Below are positions 44,100 through 53,806 of a stretch of DNA of 64,000 bases, in pieces. A model generated the notes under the pieces. It was not told the origin of the DNA, ran no database searches, and saw only the letters and a program-made list of their open reading frames with translations. Source of the DNA: Sphingomonas crusticola (GTDB taxonomy: Bacteria; Pseudomonadota; Alphaproteobacteria; Sphingomonadales; Sphingomonadaceae); assembly GCF_003391115.1 (NCBI RefSeq), contig NZ_QTJP01000001.1, positions 3,246,501 to 3,310,500 of the forward strand. The letters run 5' to 3'. How positions within the stretch are numbered: position 1 is the first letter of the stretch; the number at the start of each line of letters is the position of its first letter. Both the position numbers and the translations under genes were made by a program.

Positions 44100-44200
44100 A
44101 AAGGCTGCATACGCAGGCGGGAAGGCGCCGTCATGCCGTAGCTGCGGCCAGGGAGGCCACGGTGCTTCCACCGCACACGCTCAACCTTTAAGCGGCACGC

Positions 44201-45346
44201 ATGACATCCCGCTTCCAGTTCACCATCCATGCCACCGACGCAAAAGCGCGTACCGGCGAAATCGCCATGCGACGCGGTGTGATCCGCACACCTACCTTCA
44301 TGCCGGTCGGGACGGCGGGCACCGTCAAGGCGATGCGGCCGGCGGAGGTGCGCGCGACCGGGGCGGACATCATCCTCGGCAATACCTATCATCTCATGCT
44401 GCGGCCGGGCGCCGAGCGCGTCGCCAAGCTGGGTGGGCTACACAATTTTTCGGGATGGGAACGCCCGATCCTGACCGATAGCGGCGGTTACCAGGTGATG
44501 AGCCTCTCGGCGCTGACCAAGCGCAGTGAGGATGGTGTGGCGTTCAAGAGCCATCTCGATGGTTCGGCGCACATGCTGAGCCCGGAACGCTCGATCGAAA
44601 TCCAGCGCCTGCTCGGTTCGGACATCGTGATGGCATTCGATGAGCTGGTGCCGACCACTTCGACGCGCGAGGTCCAGCTGGCGGCAATGGAGCGGTCGAT
44701 GCGCTGGGCGAAGCGCAGCCGCGCCGCGTTCGATGCCGGCGGCGCACATGCTGAGGCGGCGGCGATCTTCGGCATCCAGCAAGGCGCCCTCGACGAAGGA
44801 CTACGCAAGGCTTCCGCCAATGCTTTGCTGGATATTGGTTTCGATGGCTATGCGGTCGGCGGGCTGGCAGTGGGCGAGGGCCAGGAGGCAATGTTCGCCT
44901 GCCTTGATTTCGCGCCCGGGCAGCTTGATCCGGCCAAGCCGCGCTATTTGATGGGGGTCGGTAAGCCGGACGATATCGTCGGCGCGGTCGAGCGCGGGAT
45001 CGATATGTTCGACTGCGTCTTGCCGACGCGTTCCGGGCGTAATGGCCAGGCCTTCACCTGGGATGGGCCGGTCAATCTGCGCAACGCCAAATGGGCCGAG
45101 GATCTGGCGCCGCTGGATCCGGACTCACCGATCGGCGGCTGGAGCATGGCCTATCTCCATCACCTCACCAAGGCAGGCGAGATGCTCGGCGCGATGCTGC
45201 TGACCGAACATAATCTGTGGTTTTATCAACAGGTTATGGCGGGTTTGCGCGAGGCGATCGCAGCCGGAAGGTTAACAGAATGGGCCGATGCATTTCGGGC
45301 ACGATATTATGGCAACCGTTCTGCGTCGACGACATCCCCGCGATAG
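44201..45346 (+). CDS. tgt: tRNA-guanine(34) transglycosylase lacking zinc-site cysteines
   Basis: 381 residues, expected length. Catalytic residues are kept: Asp about 93 in [12 protein letters not shown] and nucleophile Asp about 271 in [14 protein letters not shown], plus GGLAVGEGQ. It swaps G34 of tRNAs with GUN anticodons for preQ1, upstream of QueA. The usual structural zinc site Cys-x-Cys-x2-Cys...His is missing: the stretch reads [18 protein letters not shown] with no Cys and about three residues fewer than in Zymomonas Tgt, although the distal His (TEHN) remains. FDEC of the substrate pocket reads FDEL. The rest of the frame is intact, so a sequencing error is unlikely. Confidence 0.92.
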   Translation: MTSRFQFTIHATDAKARTGEIAMRRGVIRTPTFMPVGTAGTVKAMRPAEVRATGADIILGNTYHLMLRPGAERVAKLGGLHNFSGWERPILTDSGGYQVMSLSALTKRSEDGVAFKSHLDGSAHMLSPERSIEIQRLLGSDIVMAFDELVPTTSTREVQLAAMERSMRWAKRSRAAFDAGGAHAEAAAIFGIQQGALDEGLRKASANALLDIGFDGYAVGGLAVGEGQEAMFACLDFAPGQLDPAKPRYLMGVGKPDDIVGAVERGIDMFDCVLPTRSGRNGQAFTWDGPVNLRNAKWAEDLAPLDPDSPIGGWSMAYLHHLTKAGEMLGAMLLTEHNLWFYQQVMAGLREAIAAGRLTEWADAFRARYYGNRSASTTSPR

Positions 45347-45426
45347 TGCGGGGCACTGCTGCGCACGAACTGTATTAGCTCGATCCCCGCCTTCCCCGGG
45401 GAACGGCATCCGGCCCTGGGGCGCCC

Positions 45427-46707
45427 TTACCGCTTGCCGGCTTCGACGTAATCGCGCTGCGTCGGGCCGGTGTAGAGCTGGCGCGGGCGGCCGATCTTCT
45501 GCTCGGGATCCGAAATCATCTCGTTCCATTGCGCGACCCAGCCGACGGTGCGGGCAAGTGCGAACAGCACGGTGAACATCGTCGTCGGGAAGCCGATCGC
45601 CGACAGGATTACGCCCGAATAGAAATCGACGTTCGGGTAGAGCTTCTTGGAGATGAAATATTCATCCTTGAGCGCGATCTGCTCCAGCTCGCGGGCGACG
45701 TCGAAGATCGGATCGGTGACGCCGAGCTTCTCCAGCACGTCCGCGGCGGTCTTCTGCATCACCTTCGCGCGCGGATCGAAATTCTTGTAGACGCGGTGGC
45801 CGAAGCCCATCAGCCGGAACGGATCGTCCTTGTTCTTGGCGCGCGCGATATATTCCGGAATGCGGTCGGGGGTAGCGATCTCACGCAGCATGTTAAGCGC
45901 AGCCTCGTTGGCGCCGCCATGCGCCGGGCCCCACAGGCAGGCGATACCCGCGGCGATACAGGCGAACGGATTGGCGCCCGACGAGCCGGCGAGACGCACG
46001 GTCGAGGTCGATGCATTCTGCTCATGATCGGCGTGGAGGATGAAGATCTTGTCCATCGCATCCACGATCACCGGATCAGGCTCGTAATGCTCCGCCGGCA
46101 CCGAGAAGGTCATCCGCAGGAAATTGGCCGTGTAGGACAGATCGTTGCGCGGATAGACGAATGGTTGACCAATGGAATATTTGTAAGCCATCGCCGCGAT
46201 CGTCGGCATCTTGGCGATCAGGCGGTGCATGGAGATCATGCGCTGCTTCGGATCGGTGATGTTGGTCGAATCCGGGTAGAAGGCTGAGAGCGCGCCGACG
46301 ACGCCGCACATGATCGCCATCGGATGGCCATCGCGGCGAAAACCCGAGAAGAATTTGGCCAGCTGCTCATGCACCATCGTGTGGCGCGTAATGGTGGTGG
46401 TGAAAGTCGTGAGCTCGTCCTGGCTCGGCAACTCGCCATGGATCAGGAGATAGGCCACCTCGAGAAAGCTCGACTGCTCGGCGAGCTGATCGATCGGATA
46501 GCCGCGGTGAAGAAGGACGCCGGCATCGCCGTCGATATAGGTCAGCCCGCTTTCGCAACTCGCGGTGGAGGTGAAACCGGGGTCGTAGGTGAAGGCGCCG
46601 GTCTGGCCGTACAGCTTGCGAATATCGATGACGTCGGGGCCGGTCGTGCCCGAAAGAACCGGATAGTCGAAATCCTTGCCACCGATGCTGATCGTGCTGT
46701 CGGCCAT
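45427..46707 (-). CDS. gltA: Citrate synthase (hexameric, type II)
   Basis: 426 residues from ATG 46707 (GGAG upstream). Citrate synthase hallmarks: [40 protein letters not shown] with the catalytic His, [12 protein letters not shown] and [14 protein letters not shown] with the second His. The N-terminal extension resembles the NADH-sensitive hexameric enzymes of Gram-negative bacteria. First step of the TCA cycle: acetyl-CoA + oxaloacetate to citrate. Converges with tgt and lies 14 bp downstream of gltX on the same strand. Confidence 0.97.
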   Translation of the reverse strand: MADSTISIGGKDFDYPVLSGTTGPDVIDIRKLYGQTGAFTYDPGFTSTASCESGLTYIDGDAGVLLHRGYPIDQLAEQSSFLEVAYLLIHGELPSQDELTTFTTTITRHTMVHEQLAKFFSGFRRDGHPMAIMCGVVGALSAFYPDSTNITDPKQRMISMHRLIAKMPTIAAMAYKYSIGQPFVYPRNDLSYTANFLRMTFSVPAEHYEPDPVIVDAMDKIFILHADHEQNASTSTVRLAGSSGANPFACIAAGIACLWGPAHGGANEAALNMLREIATPDRIPEYIARAKNKDDPFRLMGFGHRVYKNFDPRAKVMQKTAADVLEKLGVTDPIFDVARELEQIALKDEYFISKKLYPNVDFYSGVILSAIGFPTTMFTVLFALARTVGWVAQWNEMISDPEQKIGRPRQLYTGPTQRDYVEAGKR

Positions 46708-46721
46708 TTCACTCAACTCCA

Positions 46722-48182
46722 TCAATGTCCCGCCGCCGGATCGACCTGATCCGAAAGCCGCGCCAGGCTCTCCTCGCGGCCGAGGAGCGCCAATACGTCA
46801 AAGATACCCGGTGAGGTCGTCCGGCCGGTCAGGGCGGCGCGCAGCGGCTGCGCGACCTTGCCAAGGCCGATCTGAGCTTCCTCCGCAACCTCGCGGATCG
46901 CGGCCTCGAGCGCAGGTGCGCTCCAGTCCCCGACGGCCGCGAGCGCGTCCCGGGTGCGCGCCAGAAGCTGGCGAGCGCCGTCCTCTAGCAGCTTCGCCGC
47001 GCCCTCGTCCACGTCCAACGGGCGGGTGCGAAACAGGAAGCTGGCACTATCCGCTATCTCATTGATAGATTTGGCGCGCACCTTCAAAAACGGCATGGCG
47101 CGGCGCAGCAAATCTGGCCCGTCCGGACCTATATTTTCCTGGATTTTTGGCGCCACCAAAGCGGCGAGGCGGGCATCGTCCGCCTCGCGCAGATAATGGC
47201 CGTTGAGATTCTCGAGCTTCTTCAAATCGAAGCGCGCGGGTGCGCGCCCGACCGCGTCCAGATCGAACCATTCGATTGCCTGCTCGCGGCTGATGAATTC
47301 GTCGTCACCATGGCCCCAGCCCATACGCAGCAGATAATTGTTCACCGCCTCGGGCAGCATACCCATCTCGTCCCGATAAGCGTCGACACCGAGAGCGCCG
47401 TGCCGCTTGGACAGCTTCGCGCCATCCGCGCCATGGATCAGCGGGATATGGGCGTAGACCGGCTCCTGCCAGCCCATGGCGTGGATGATGCCCATCTGGC
47501 GAAAGGCATTGTTGAGGTGATCGTCGCCACGAATGACGTGCGTGACGCCCATGTCGTGATCGTCGACCACAACCGCGAGCATGTACGTGGGCGTCCCATC
47601 CGAACGCAGCAGCACCATATCGTCCAATTCAGCATTCTGGACTGTCACCGGCCCTTGAACGCGATCATCGATGATAGTCTCGCCCTCGCGTTCGGCACGC
47701 AGGCGGACGACGAACGGCTTTCCCTCTTGCTCGAGACCGGGCGCGCAATCGCGCCAGCGCCCGTCATAGCGCATTGGCAGCTTGGCGGCGCGCTGCTCGG
47801 CGCGCATCGCCTCGAGTTCTTCGGCAGTCGCGTAGCAGCGGTAGGCGGCACCCTTGTCGAGCAGGGCCTGCGCGACCTCGGCATGGCGCTGGGCGCGTTC
47901 GAACTGATAAACGACCTCGCCATCCCAATCGAGACCGAGCCAAGTCATCCCATCGAGGATCGCTTCGATGGCTGGCTGAGTCGAACGCGCGCGATCGGTA
48001 TCCTCGATCCGCAGCAGGAACCGCCCGCCCATATGCCTGGCATATAGGTAGTTGAACAGGGCGGTACGCGCCCCCCCAATGTGCAGAAAGCCGGTTGGGG
48101 AGGGCGCGAACCGTGTCACGACCTCGCCGCCCGCAGCGGTGCTTGCGCCCAAAGCGCCTGTCTCCCAAGCTGTGCCGGCCAT
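46722..48182 (-). CDS. gltX: Glutamyl-tRNA synthetase
   Basis: 486 residues from ATG 48182; a GTG at 48119 would give the shorter canonical N-terminus [10 protein letters not shown] and is equally likely. [17 protein letters not shown] holds the class I HIGH-like motif (HIGG), and KLSKRHG the KMSKS-like motif. The Rossmann core, a connecting domain with [19 protein letters not shown], and the C-terminal anticodon-binding helices follow in order. It charges tRNA-Glu (and possibly tRNA-Gln, later amidated by GatCAB). Cotranscribed with gltA. Confidence 0.95.
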   Translation of the reverse strand: MAGTAWETGALGASTAAGGEVVTRFAPSPTGFLHIGGARTALFNYLYARHMGGRFLLRIEDTDRARSTQPAIEAILDGMTWLGLDWDGEVVYQFERAQRHAEVAQALLDKGAAYRCYATAEELEAMRAEQRAAKLPMRYDGRWRDCAPGLEQEGKPFVVRLRAEREGETIIDDRVQGPVTVQNAELDDMVLLRSDGTPTYMLAVVVDDHDMGVTHVIRGDDHLNNAFRQMGIIHAMGWQEPVYAHIPLIHGADGAKLSKRHGALGVDAYRDEMGMLPEAVNNYLLRMGWGHGDDEFISREQAIEWFDLDAVGRAPARFDLKKLENLNGHYLREADDARLAALVAPKIQENIGPDGPDLLRRAMPFLKVRAKSINEIADSASFLFRTRPLDVDEGAAKLLEDGARQLLARTRDALAAVGDWSAPALEAAIREVAEEAQIGLGKVAQPLRAALTGRTTSPGIFDVLALLGREESLARLSDQVDPAAGH

Positions 48183-48251
48183 GGCCGATGAAAAATGGTG
48201 AGCGCCCCTAGCATAGCGCTTCGGACCCCACAAACGCGCGGGAGGGGTATT

Positions 48252-50374
48252 TTGACGCGTCCGCGCCACTTCGTGGCGCGTATCGAGCTCTGGTTGGAGG
48301 CGGAGCGCGACCAGCTGCCCTTATGGCTGCCGGTCGGACTGGCGACCGGAATTGCCGCCTGGTTCGGCCTGCCCGATGCGCATGCATGGCGGATCTTCCT
48401 GGCGGTGAGCGCGGTAGGGGCCCTGCTGGCATTGACCTTGGCGTGGCGTGGACGCGCGGCGCGGGCCCTGGCCTGGATGTTGCTGACGGCGTCATTGGGC
48501 TGCGCACTGGCATGGGCGCGCAGTGAACAGGTGTCTGCGCCGGTACTGGCACGCACCGCGGTTGTTACGATGACCGCCAAGGTCGCCGCCGTATCGAAGC
48601 TGCCGGCAAAGCAGAAGGTTCGGCTGCTGCTTGCGCCCGAAGCGCAGCCGGGGCTTCCACCGCAGGTGCGCGTCTCGTTTGACGACAAGCAGGTGCCCGA
48701 GGGGGTTGTGCCGGGCGCACGAGTGACGCTGCGCGCACGGTTGGTGGCGCCGCCGCCCGCGCCATTGCCGGGCGCCTACGATTTCGCGCGCGTGGCCTGG
48801 TTCCAGCGTATCGGCGCGACCGGAAAGGGGCTGGGCGAGGTCAGCCTAGTGTCGCCGGCGCCGGCGAAGGGCGGCTTCATGGCATGGCTGGCGGATCGGC
48901 GTGCGCGATTGACCGCCCATATCCAAGGCCGTCTGGAGGGCAGCGCGGGTGGTGTCGCCGCTGCCTTCGTCACGGGCGATGTCGGCGCAATCGATCAGGC
49001 GGATTCCGATGCCTTCCGACAATCGGGGCTAGCGCATCTTCTGTCGATCAGCGGCCTTCATGTAACGGCAGTGATCGCGGCGACGATGCTGCTGACATTG
49101 CGACTGCTGGCGCTGTCGCAGTGGCTCGCATTGCGCGCACCGTTGCTGCTGATCGCGGCCGGTGCGGGCGCACTGGCGGGGTTGGGCTATACTTTACTCT
49201 CCGGTGCGGAAGTGCCGACCGTTCGCTCGTGCGTCGCGGCAATGCTGGTGCTGGCGGGCATCGCGCTCGGGCGAGAGGCGATGACCTTGCGGCTGGTGGC
49301 GACCGGCGCGCTGGTCGTCCTGTTGTTCCGGCCCGAGGCGCTGGTCGGCCCCAGCTTCCAGCTGAGCTTTGCCGCCGTCACCGCCATCATCGCCTTTCAC
49401 GAACATCCGCGGGTGCGGGCCTGGGTGCTGAAGCGTGAAGAGGGCTGGCCCCGCCGTTTGCTTCGCGAGCTGGCGACGCTGCTGGCGACCGGCTTCCTGG
49501 TCGAGATCGCGCTCATGCCGATCGCCGCTTATCATTTTCATCGCGCCGGCTCTACGGCGCCTTCGCCAACATCATCGCCATCCCACTGACAACCTTCATA
49601 ATCATGCCGCTGGAAGCGCTCGCCTTATTGTTCGATTGCGTGGGGCTGGGTGGTCCGGCGTGGTGGCTGGCCGGTAAGGCGTTGGCATTGTTGCTAGGAC
49701 TGGCCCGCCATGTCGCAGCGTTCCCCGGCGCCGTCGCGGCGCTGCCTTCCATGCCGCTCGGCGCCTTCCTGCTGATGGTCGCGGGTGGCCTGTGGATCGC
49801 GCTGTGGCGCACGCATATGCGCCGATTGGGGACGCTCCCGCTGGTGATCGGAATGACCTGGGCGCTGCTCACGCCGGCGCCCGATCTGCTCATCACGGGA
49901 GATGGCAAGCATCTCGCGGTGCGCACGCCGGACGGCGCACTCCACCTCCTGCGCCCGCTCGCCAAGGATTATGTCCGCCAACAACTGGGGGAGGGATCCG
50001 GCGTCCAGTCAACGGCGCTCGACCTGGACACCCTTCCTGGCGCGCGCTGCACGCGTGATGTTTGCCTCGCGGTGATCCCGCGCGGCGGCCGCCGATGGCA
50101 TATGCTGGCGACGCGCAGCCCCTACATGCTGGATCTCGAGCAATTCAAAACCGCCTGTGCCTGGGCCGACATTGCCGTCAGCGACCGTCGCCTGCCGCGC
50201 ACCTGCGTCCCGCGCTGGCTCAAGCTTGACGCACCGGCGCTGGCACAGAGCGGGGGCGTAGCGATCAATCTTGCCGGAGCGAGCGTGCGCACGGTCAACG
50301 GTAATGACCGTCATCCATGGATCGTCAGGCGGACGTCGTCTCCGCGCCCAAAAAGGCGTGAATCTGGGCGATGA
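48252..50374 (+). pseudogene. comEC: ComEC/Rec2-family competence protein, frameshifted
   Basis: DNA-uptake channel family protein without the C-terminal beta-lactamase domain, as in other sphingomonads. The TTG at 48252 follows GGAGGGG. The N-terminal part carries DUF4131-type sequence and the Competence domain with SISGLHVTAVI and LLSGAEVPTVRS. The frame reads YHFHRAG then breaks at about 49550: the expected continuation LYGAFANIIAIPLTTF is in the next frame, one base short, and proceeds to 50374. So a single-base deletion splits the gene into a 445-residue and about 270-residue part. It is either a real inactivating mutation or a sequencing error; no slippery heptamer supports programmed frameshifting. 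Converges with, and overlaps by 50 bp, the flavoprotein gene. Confidence 0.82.
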
Positions 50375-52001
50375 CGGCGGCGCCTTCGCCAACCGCGGCG
50401 GCGACGCGCTTGGTTGAGCCGCAACGGACGTCGCCGGCAGCGAACACGCCGCGGCGGCTTGTCTCCAGCGGTGCCGCGCCGTCCTGGCCGGTCACCACGA
50501 AGCCCTTGGCATCGAGGTCAACGCAATCGTTGAGCCAGGCGGTATTGGGATCGGCGCCGATAAACAGGAACAGGTGGCTGAGCGCGCAATGATGCTCGGC
50601 ACCGGTAGTGCGGCAGCGGAAGGTCACGGCTTTCAGGCCTGTGGCGCGGTCACCTTCCAGCGCCACGACTTCCTTGCCGACGTGCAGTTCGACGTTAGGC
50701 AGAGCCGCGATCCGGTCGATCAGATATTTGGACATCGTCTCTTCGAGCGGGCGGCGGACGATCAGGTTCAATTTCTCGACCTGTGGCGCGAGGAAGACGG
50801 TGGCCTGACCGGCGCTATTGCCGCCGCCGACCAGTGCGACTTCCTCCCCGGCGCATAATTTGGCCTCGATCGGGGACGCCCAATAGGAGATGCCGGCCCC
50901 TTCAAGCTCCTCAAGCTTGGGCACATCCGGGCGGCGATAGCGCGCGCCGGAGGCTATCACGACCGTACGCGCCCGCACGGTCGTGCCGTTATTGAGATCG
51001 AGCCGGAAACCAGCCTCCGTTTCCTCGTCGCAATGGAGATGGTCTGCGGAGAGGGGAATAGCGAGCTCGGCGCCGAACTTCGTTGCCTGGGTAAAGGCGC
51101 GGCCGGCCAGCGCCTGGCCAGAAATGCCGGTCGGAAAGCCGAGGTAATTCTCGATCCGCGCCGAGGCGCCGGCCTGGCCGCCGAAGGCGCGCGTATCGAG
51201 CACCAGCACGGACAAACCTTCGGACGCGCCGTAGACCGCAGTCGCGAGGCCGGCGGGGCCAGCACCGGTGACGATCACGTCGTAGATTTTGTCGGGTTCC
51301 AGTTCCGGGGTCATGCCCAGGCACAGCGCCGCTTCGGCATCGCCCGGATGCTTGAGTACGGTGCCGTTGGGGCAGATCATCAGCGGCAGGTCGCTCGGCT
51401 GGACCGCGAGGCGCTCGACCAGTTCGCGACCCTCGTCGGTTTCCACATCCATGGTCGAATGCGGATAACCGTTGCGCGTCAGGAAGCCGGTCAGCCGGAC
51501 GAGATCCGGATCTTCGGGCCGTCCAACCAGGATCGACCCGACATTGTCGGCATTGATCAGCCCGACCCGACGCAGGATGAAGGCGCGCATCAGCAATTCG
51601 CCGAGATCCGCCGACCCGATCAGCAGCGCGCGCAGATGTGCCGCATCGAAGGGCACGGCCAAGCAGCCGTCCTTGCCGGCAATCCCGGCGGCGAGCGAGG
51701 CGCGGCCACCCAGCTGGCTGATCTCGCCCGAAAATTGGCCGGCATGATGGCTGACGATCGCCGATTCATGGCCGAGCCCGTCGCGGCGTACGACATCGAT
51801 CGATCCTTCGAGCACCAGCCAGGCCGGCGCATTGCGGGCGCCGACCGCGAACATCTCAGCGCCGGGTTCGAAACGCTGCGGCTCACCGCTGGCGAAGCGA
51901 CGGGCGGCCGCGATCTGGGCCGCCGTGAGCGTCGGGAACATCTGTTCCTCGCGGCCACCAAAATCCGGCCCCGCGGTCACTTCTGGCGGTGAATCCCCCA
52001 T
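50325..52001 (-). CDS. cNMP-binding-domain FAD-dependent oxidoreductase, TrxR-like
   Basis: 558 residues. An N-terminal cyclic-nucleotide-binding-like domain (about 20-140), then a glutaredoxin/thioredoxin-fold stretch without its Cys pair (about 150-230), then a thioredoxin-reductase-like FAD/NAD(P)H core from IYDVIVTGAGPAGLATAVYG with GGGNSAGQATVFL for NADPH and FAAGDVRCGSTKRVAAAVGE for FAD. The redox CxxC of TrxR is absent: the segment reads ISYWASPIEAKLC with only a downstream Cys. Such fusions occur widely; the substrate is unknown and the regulatory domain probably senses a small ligand or redox state. Convergent with comEC and tail-overlapping. Confidence 0.87.
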   Translation of the reverse strand: MGDSPPEVTAGPDFGGREEQMFPTLTAAQIAAARRFASGEPQRFEPGAEMFAVGARNAPAWLVLEGSIDVVRRDGLGHESAIVSHHAGQFSGEISQLGGRASLAAGIAGKDGCLAVPFDAAHLRALLIGSADLGELLMRAFILRRVGLINADNVGSILVGRPEDPDLVRLTGFLTRNGYPHSTMDVETDEGRELVERLAVQPSDLPLMICPNGTVLKHPGDAEAALCLGMTPELEPDKIYDVIVTGAGPAGLATAVYGASEGLSVLVLDTRAFGGQAGASARIENYLGFPTGISGQALAGRAFTQATKFGAELAIPLSADHLHCDEETEAGFRLDLNNGTTVRARTVVIASGARYRRPDVPKLEELEGAGISYWASPIEAKLCAGEEVALVGGGNSAGQATVFLAPQVEKLNLIVRRPLEETMSKYLIDRIAALPNVELHVGKEVVALEGDRATGLKAVTFRCRTTGAEHHCALSHLFLFIGADPNTAWLNDCVDLDAKGFVVTGQDGAAPLETSRRGVFAAGDVRCGSTKRVAAAVGEGAAVIAQIHAFLGAETTSA

Positions 52002-52009
52002 GACCGTTG

Positions 52010-52633
52010 CTAAATCACGCGGCGCGCGTGGAGAATGGTGATCTTCGGCTCCAGCATCTGCCCCTTCATCACGCCTTCTCCGGCGGTCGGCGAGGTCGGC
52101 GACGCCAGGATCTTGTGCACCACATCCATGCCGTCGACAACATGGCCGAAGGCAGCGAAGCCGAGATTATCGCCAGGCTGATCCGGTTTGGCATCTAGCC
52201 CGCTCATGTCCCCGATGATGATGAAGAAGTCACTGGTGGCGGTGCCAGGCGCGCCGCGGGCCATCGAGATGGCGCCATCGGTATTGCTGAGCCCGGTCTT
52301 TGTCGTCGGCTCGTGCGGGATCGGCTTGAGCGTGCGCTTGGGATCGTTGCGCGTGCCGCCCTGGATCAAGCCGAAATTCGGCGCGACCGGATCGGCGCGA
52401 TAGAAGGCGGTCCCGTCATAACGCTTCTGATCGACATAGCGCAGGAAGTTGGCGGCGGTGATCGGCGCGCGCTCGGTTTCTATCTCCACGGTGATGGTAC
52501 CGGCAGCCGTTTCCAATGCTACCCGAACCGTAGCGGGCTTGGCTATTGGAGCAGGTGCGGGGGCAGCAGGAGGTGACTGCGCAAGGGCAGGGGCTGCCAG
52601 CAGGCAAAGGAGAAAGGCGATTCGTTGCAGCAT
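52010..52633 (-). CDS. Cyclophilin-type peptidyl-prolyl isomerase, exported
   Basis: 207 residues with signal peptide MLQRIAFLLCLLAAPALAQ and a Pro/Ala-rich linker. Cyclophilin blocks: ANFLRYVDQKRYDGTAFYRA, GLIQGGTRNDP and ISMARGAPGTATSDFFI. The Phe/Arg catalytic positions are altered relative to the first cyclophilin in the window (FYRA for FHRV), but the fold is clear. It catalyses proline isomerisation in the periplasm. It lies 8 bp upstream of the flavoprotein on the same strand. Confidence 0.92.
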   Translation of the reverse strand: MLQRIAFLLCLLAAPALAQSPPAAPAPAPIAKPATVRVALETAAGTITVEIETERAPITAANFLRYVDQKRYDGTAFYRADPVAPNFGLIQGGTRNDPKRTLKPIPHEPTTKTGLSNTDGAISMARGAPGTATSDFFIIIGDMSGLDAKPDQPGDNLGFAAFGHVVDGMDVVHKILASPTSPTAGEGVMKGQMLEPKITILHARRVI

Positions 52634-52650
52634 GGCTTAGCCATAGCTGA

Positions 52651-53079
52651 TCATGCGCCGCGGAGAAGCTCAAGCGTCGCCTCATCCTCCTGCCCGTCGA
52701 ACCAACTGTCTAAGGCGTCCCGGATGGTAATATTGCCTGGGTCTGCCGCGTGGAAGAGCGTCAGTGAAGAACGAAACTTCATCGCATCCAGCGAACCGAA
52801 CACGGCATCTGCGCTGGTGCGCCCAAGCGCTTGCAATGCTGCCAAACATTCTGCCAATCGAGTTCCCAGTAGGGGATGGTGAAGATAGGCTTGCGCCTCC
52901 TCCAGCGAACCGATCGCATAATGGCGTGCGGTTGGACTGCGGCCCAGGCCAGCGATCTGCGGGAATATGAACCAGATCCAGTGGCTGGTCTTGCGGCCGG
53001 CCCTCAGTTCGTCCAGCGCGGTATCGTATATTTCCGCCTGGGCCCGGACGAAGCGATCGAGATGGAAAGGGTCAGCCAT
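52651..53079 (-). CDS. DUF1810 domain protein
   Basis: 142-residue DUF1810 (calpastatin-like name, unrelated function) protein: DPFHLDRFVRAQAEIYDTAL, GRKTSHWIWFIFPQIAGLG and HHPLLGTRLAECLAALQAL are the family's conserved blocks. Function unknown; short, cytoplasmic. Its start overlaps the end of the glycosylase gene by 8 bp. Confidence 0.93.
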   Translation of the reverse strand: MADPFHLDRFVRAQAEIYDTALDELRAGRKTSHWIWFIFPQIAGLGRSPTARHYAIGSLEEAQAYLHHPLLGTRLAECLAALQALGRTSADAVFGSLDAMKFRSSLTLFHAADPGNITIRDALDSWFDGQEDEATLELLRGA

Positions 53080-53641
53080 TCTTGGGGAACGCGCGGCTCA
53101 CGAACGGTGATCCGCGCAGGCCGAACCGCCACGGCTGATCGATCGCCTTGGTGATGCCGATGCGCGGCCCGACGACCACATCCGCCAGCCCGCCCAGCGA
53201 CAGCTGGAATGGTGGCTGGTCGAGGGGAGCGCCATCCAATGCCTTGGTGATCCCCATCGCCTGGGCGAGCTTGCCGGGGCCGCTGCACAAAGCGCGCGGA
53301 TCCGGCAGGCCTCGGCGGGCGATCATCGTCTCAAGGCCATGGGTCGGCGCGATCGCACGGATCAGAACTGCGCTGCCCGGATGCGCGCCGCCGACAAAGT
53401 TGAGGCACCAGTGGATGCCATAGATTTTGTAAACGTAAGCGTGCGCGACGGGACCGAACATCACCAGATTGCGACCGCGAGGACCACCGAAGGCGTGGCT
53501 GGCGGGATCGTCGATATCGTAGGCCTCCGTCTCCACGATCATTCCGCCGACATCATCGACCAGCAAGCTCGCGCCGATCAAAGCCCGGGCTAGTGGTACG
53601 ACGGGTTGCGTCCAGAAATCGCTGGGAACGGGGTTGCTCAT
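53072..53641 (-). CDS. DNA-3-methyladenine glycosylase (AAG/MPG family)
   Basis: 189 residues from ATG 53641 (AGGA upstream). ARALIGASLLVDDVGGMIVE, VETEAYDIDDPASHAFGGPR with the catalytic Glu, and AYVYKIYGIHWCLNFV with the aromatic residues that flank the flipped base mark the AAG family. It removes 3-methyladenine, hypoxanthine and ethenoadenine from DNA, initiating base excision repair. Coupled by overlap with the DUF1810 gene. Confidence 0.94.
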   Translation of the reverse strand: MSNPVPSDFWTQPVVPLARALIGASLLVDDVGGMIVETEAYDIDDPASHAFGGPRGRNLVMFGPVAHAYVYKIYGIHWCLNFVGGAHPGSAVLIRAIAPTHGLETMIARRGLPDPRALCSGPGKLAQAMGITKALDGAPLDQPPFQLSLGGLADVVVGPRIGITKAIDQPWRFGLRGSPFVSRAFPKNG

Positions 53642-53700
53642 CACGCCGTTCCTGCCCGATCGGGGGATGGAGATCGATAGCGAGACCAATTTGACGCTTG

Positions 53701-53784
53701 AATCCGGATTGCTTCGGCTCCGCGCGGCTCGCAATGACGGGGCGGGCTCAATTGATCATTGCGAGCGTAGCGAAGCAATACAGC
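53701..53784. repeat. REP-like palindromic intergenic repeat, copy 2
   Basis: Inverted arms GATTGCTTCGGCTCCGCGCG...CTCGCAATGAC (53707-53738) and TCATTGCGAGCGTAGCGAAG followed by CAAT (53757-53780) share TTGCGAGCG-AGCGAAGCAAT with the copy at 33628-33707. It lies between the divergent glycosylase and aminotransferase genes. Confidence 0.7.
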
Positions 53785-53806
53785 TTCGATGAAGTTGAGG
53801 TGTCGA

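Noticed and set aside
45360-45426. A terminator between tgt and gltA
   Set aside because: CCCCGCC...CCCCGGGG stretches can pair, but there is no T-tract and the structure is ambiguous in GC-rich DNA.
49540-49560. Programmed ribosomal frameshifting in comEC
   Set aside because: No slippery heptamer or downstream pseudoknot is apparent at the break; a deletion or sequencing error is simpler.
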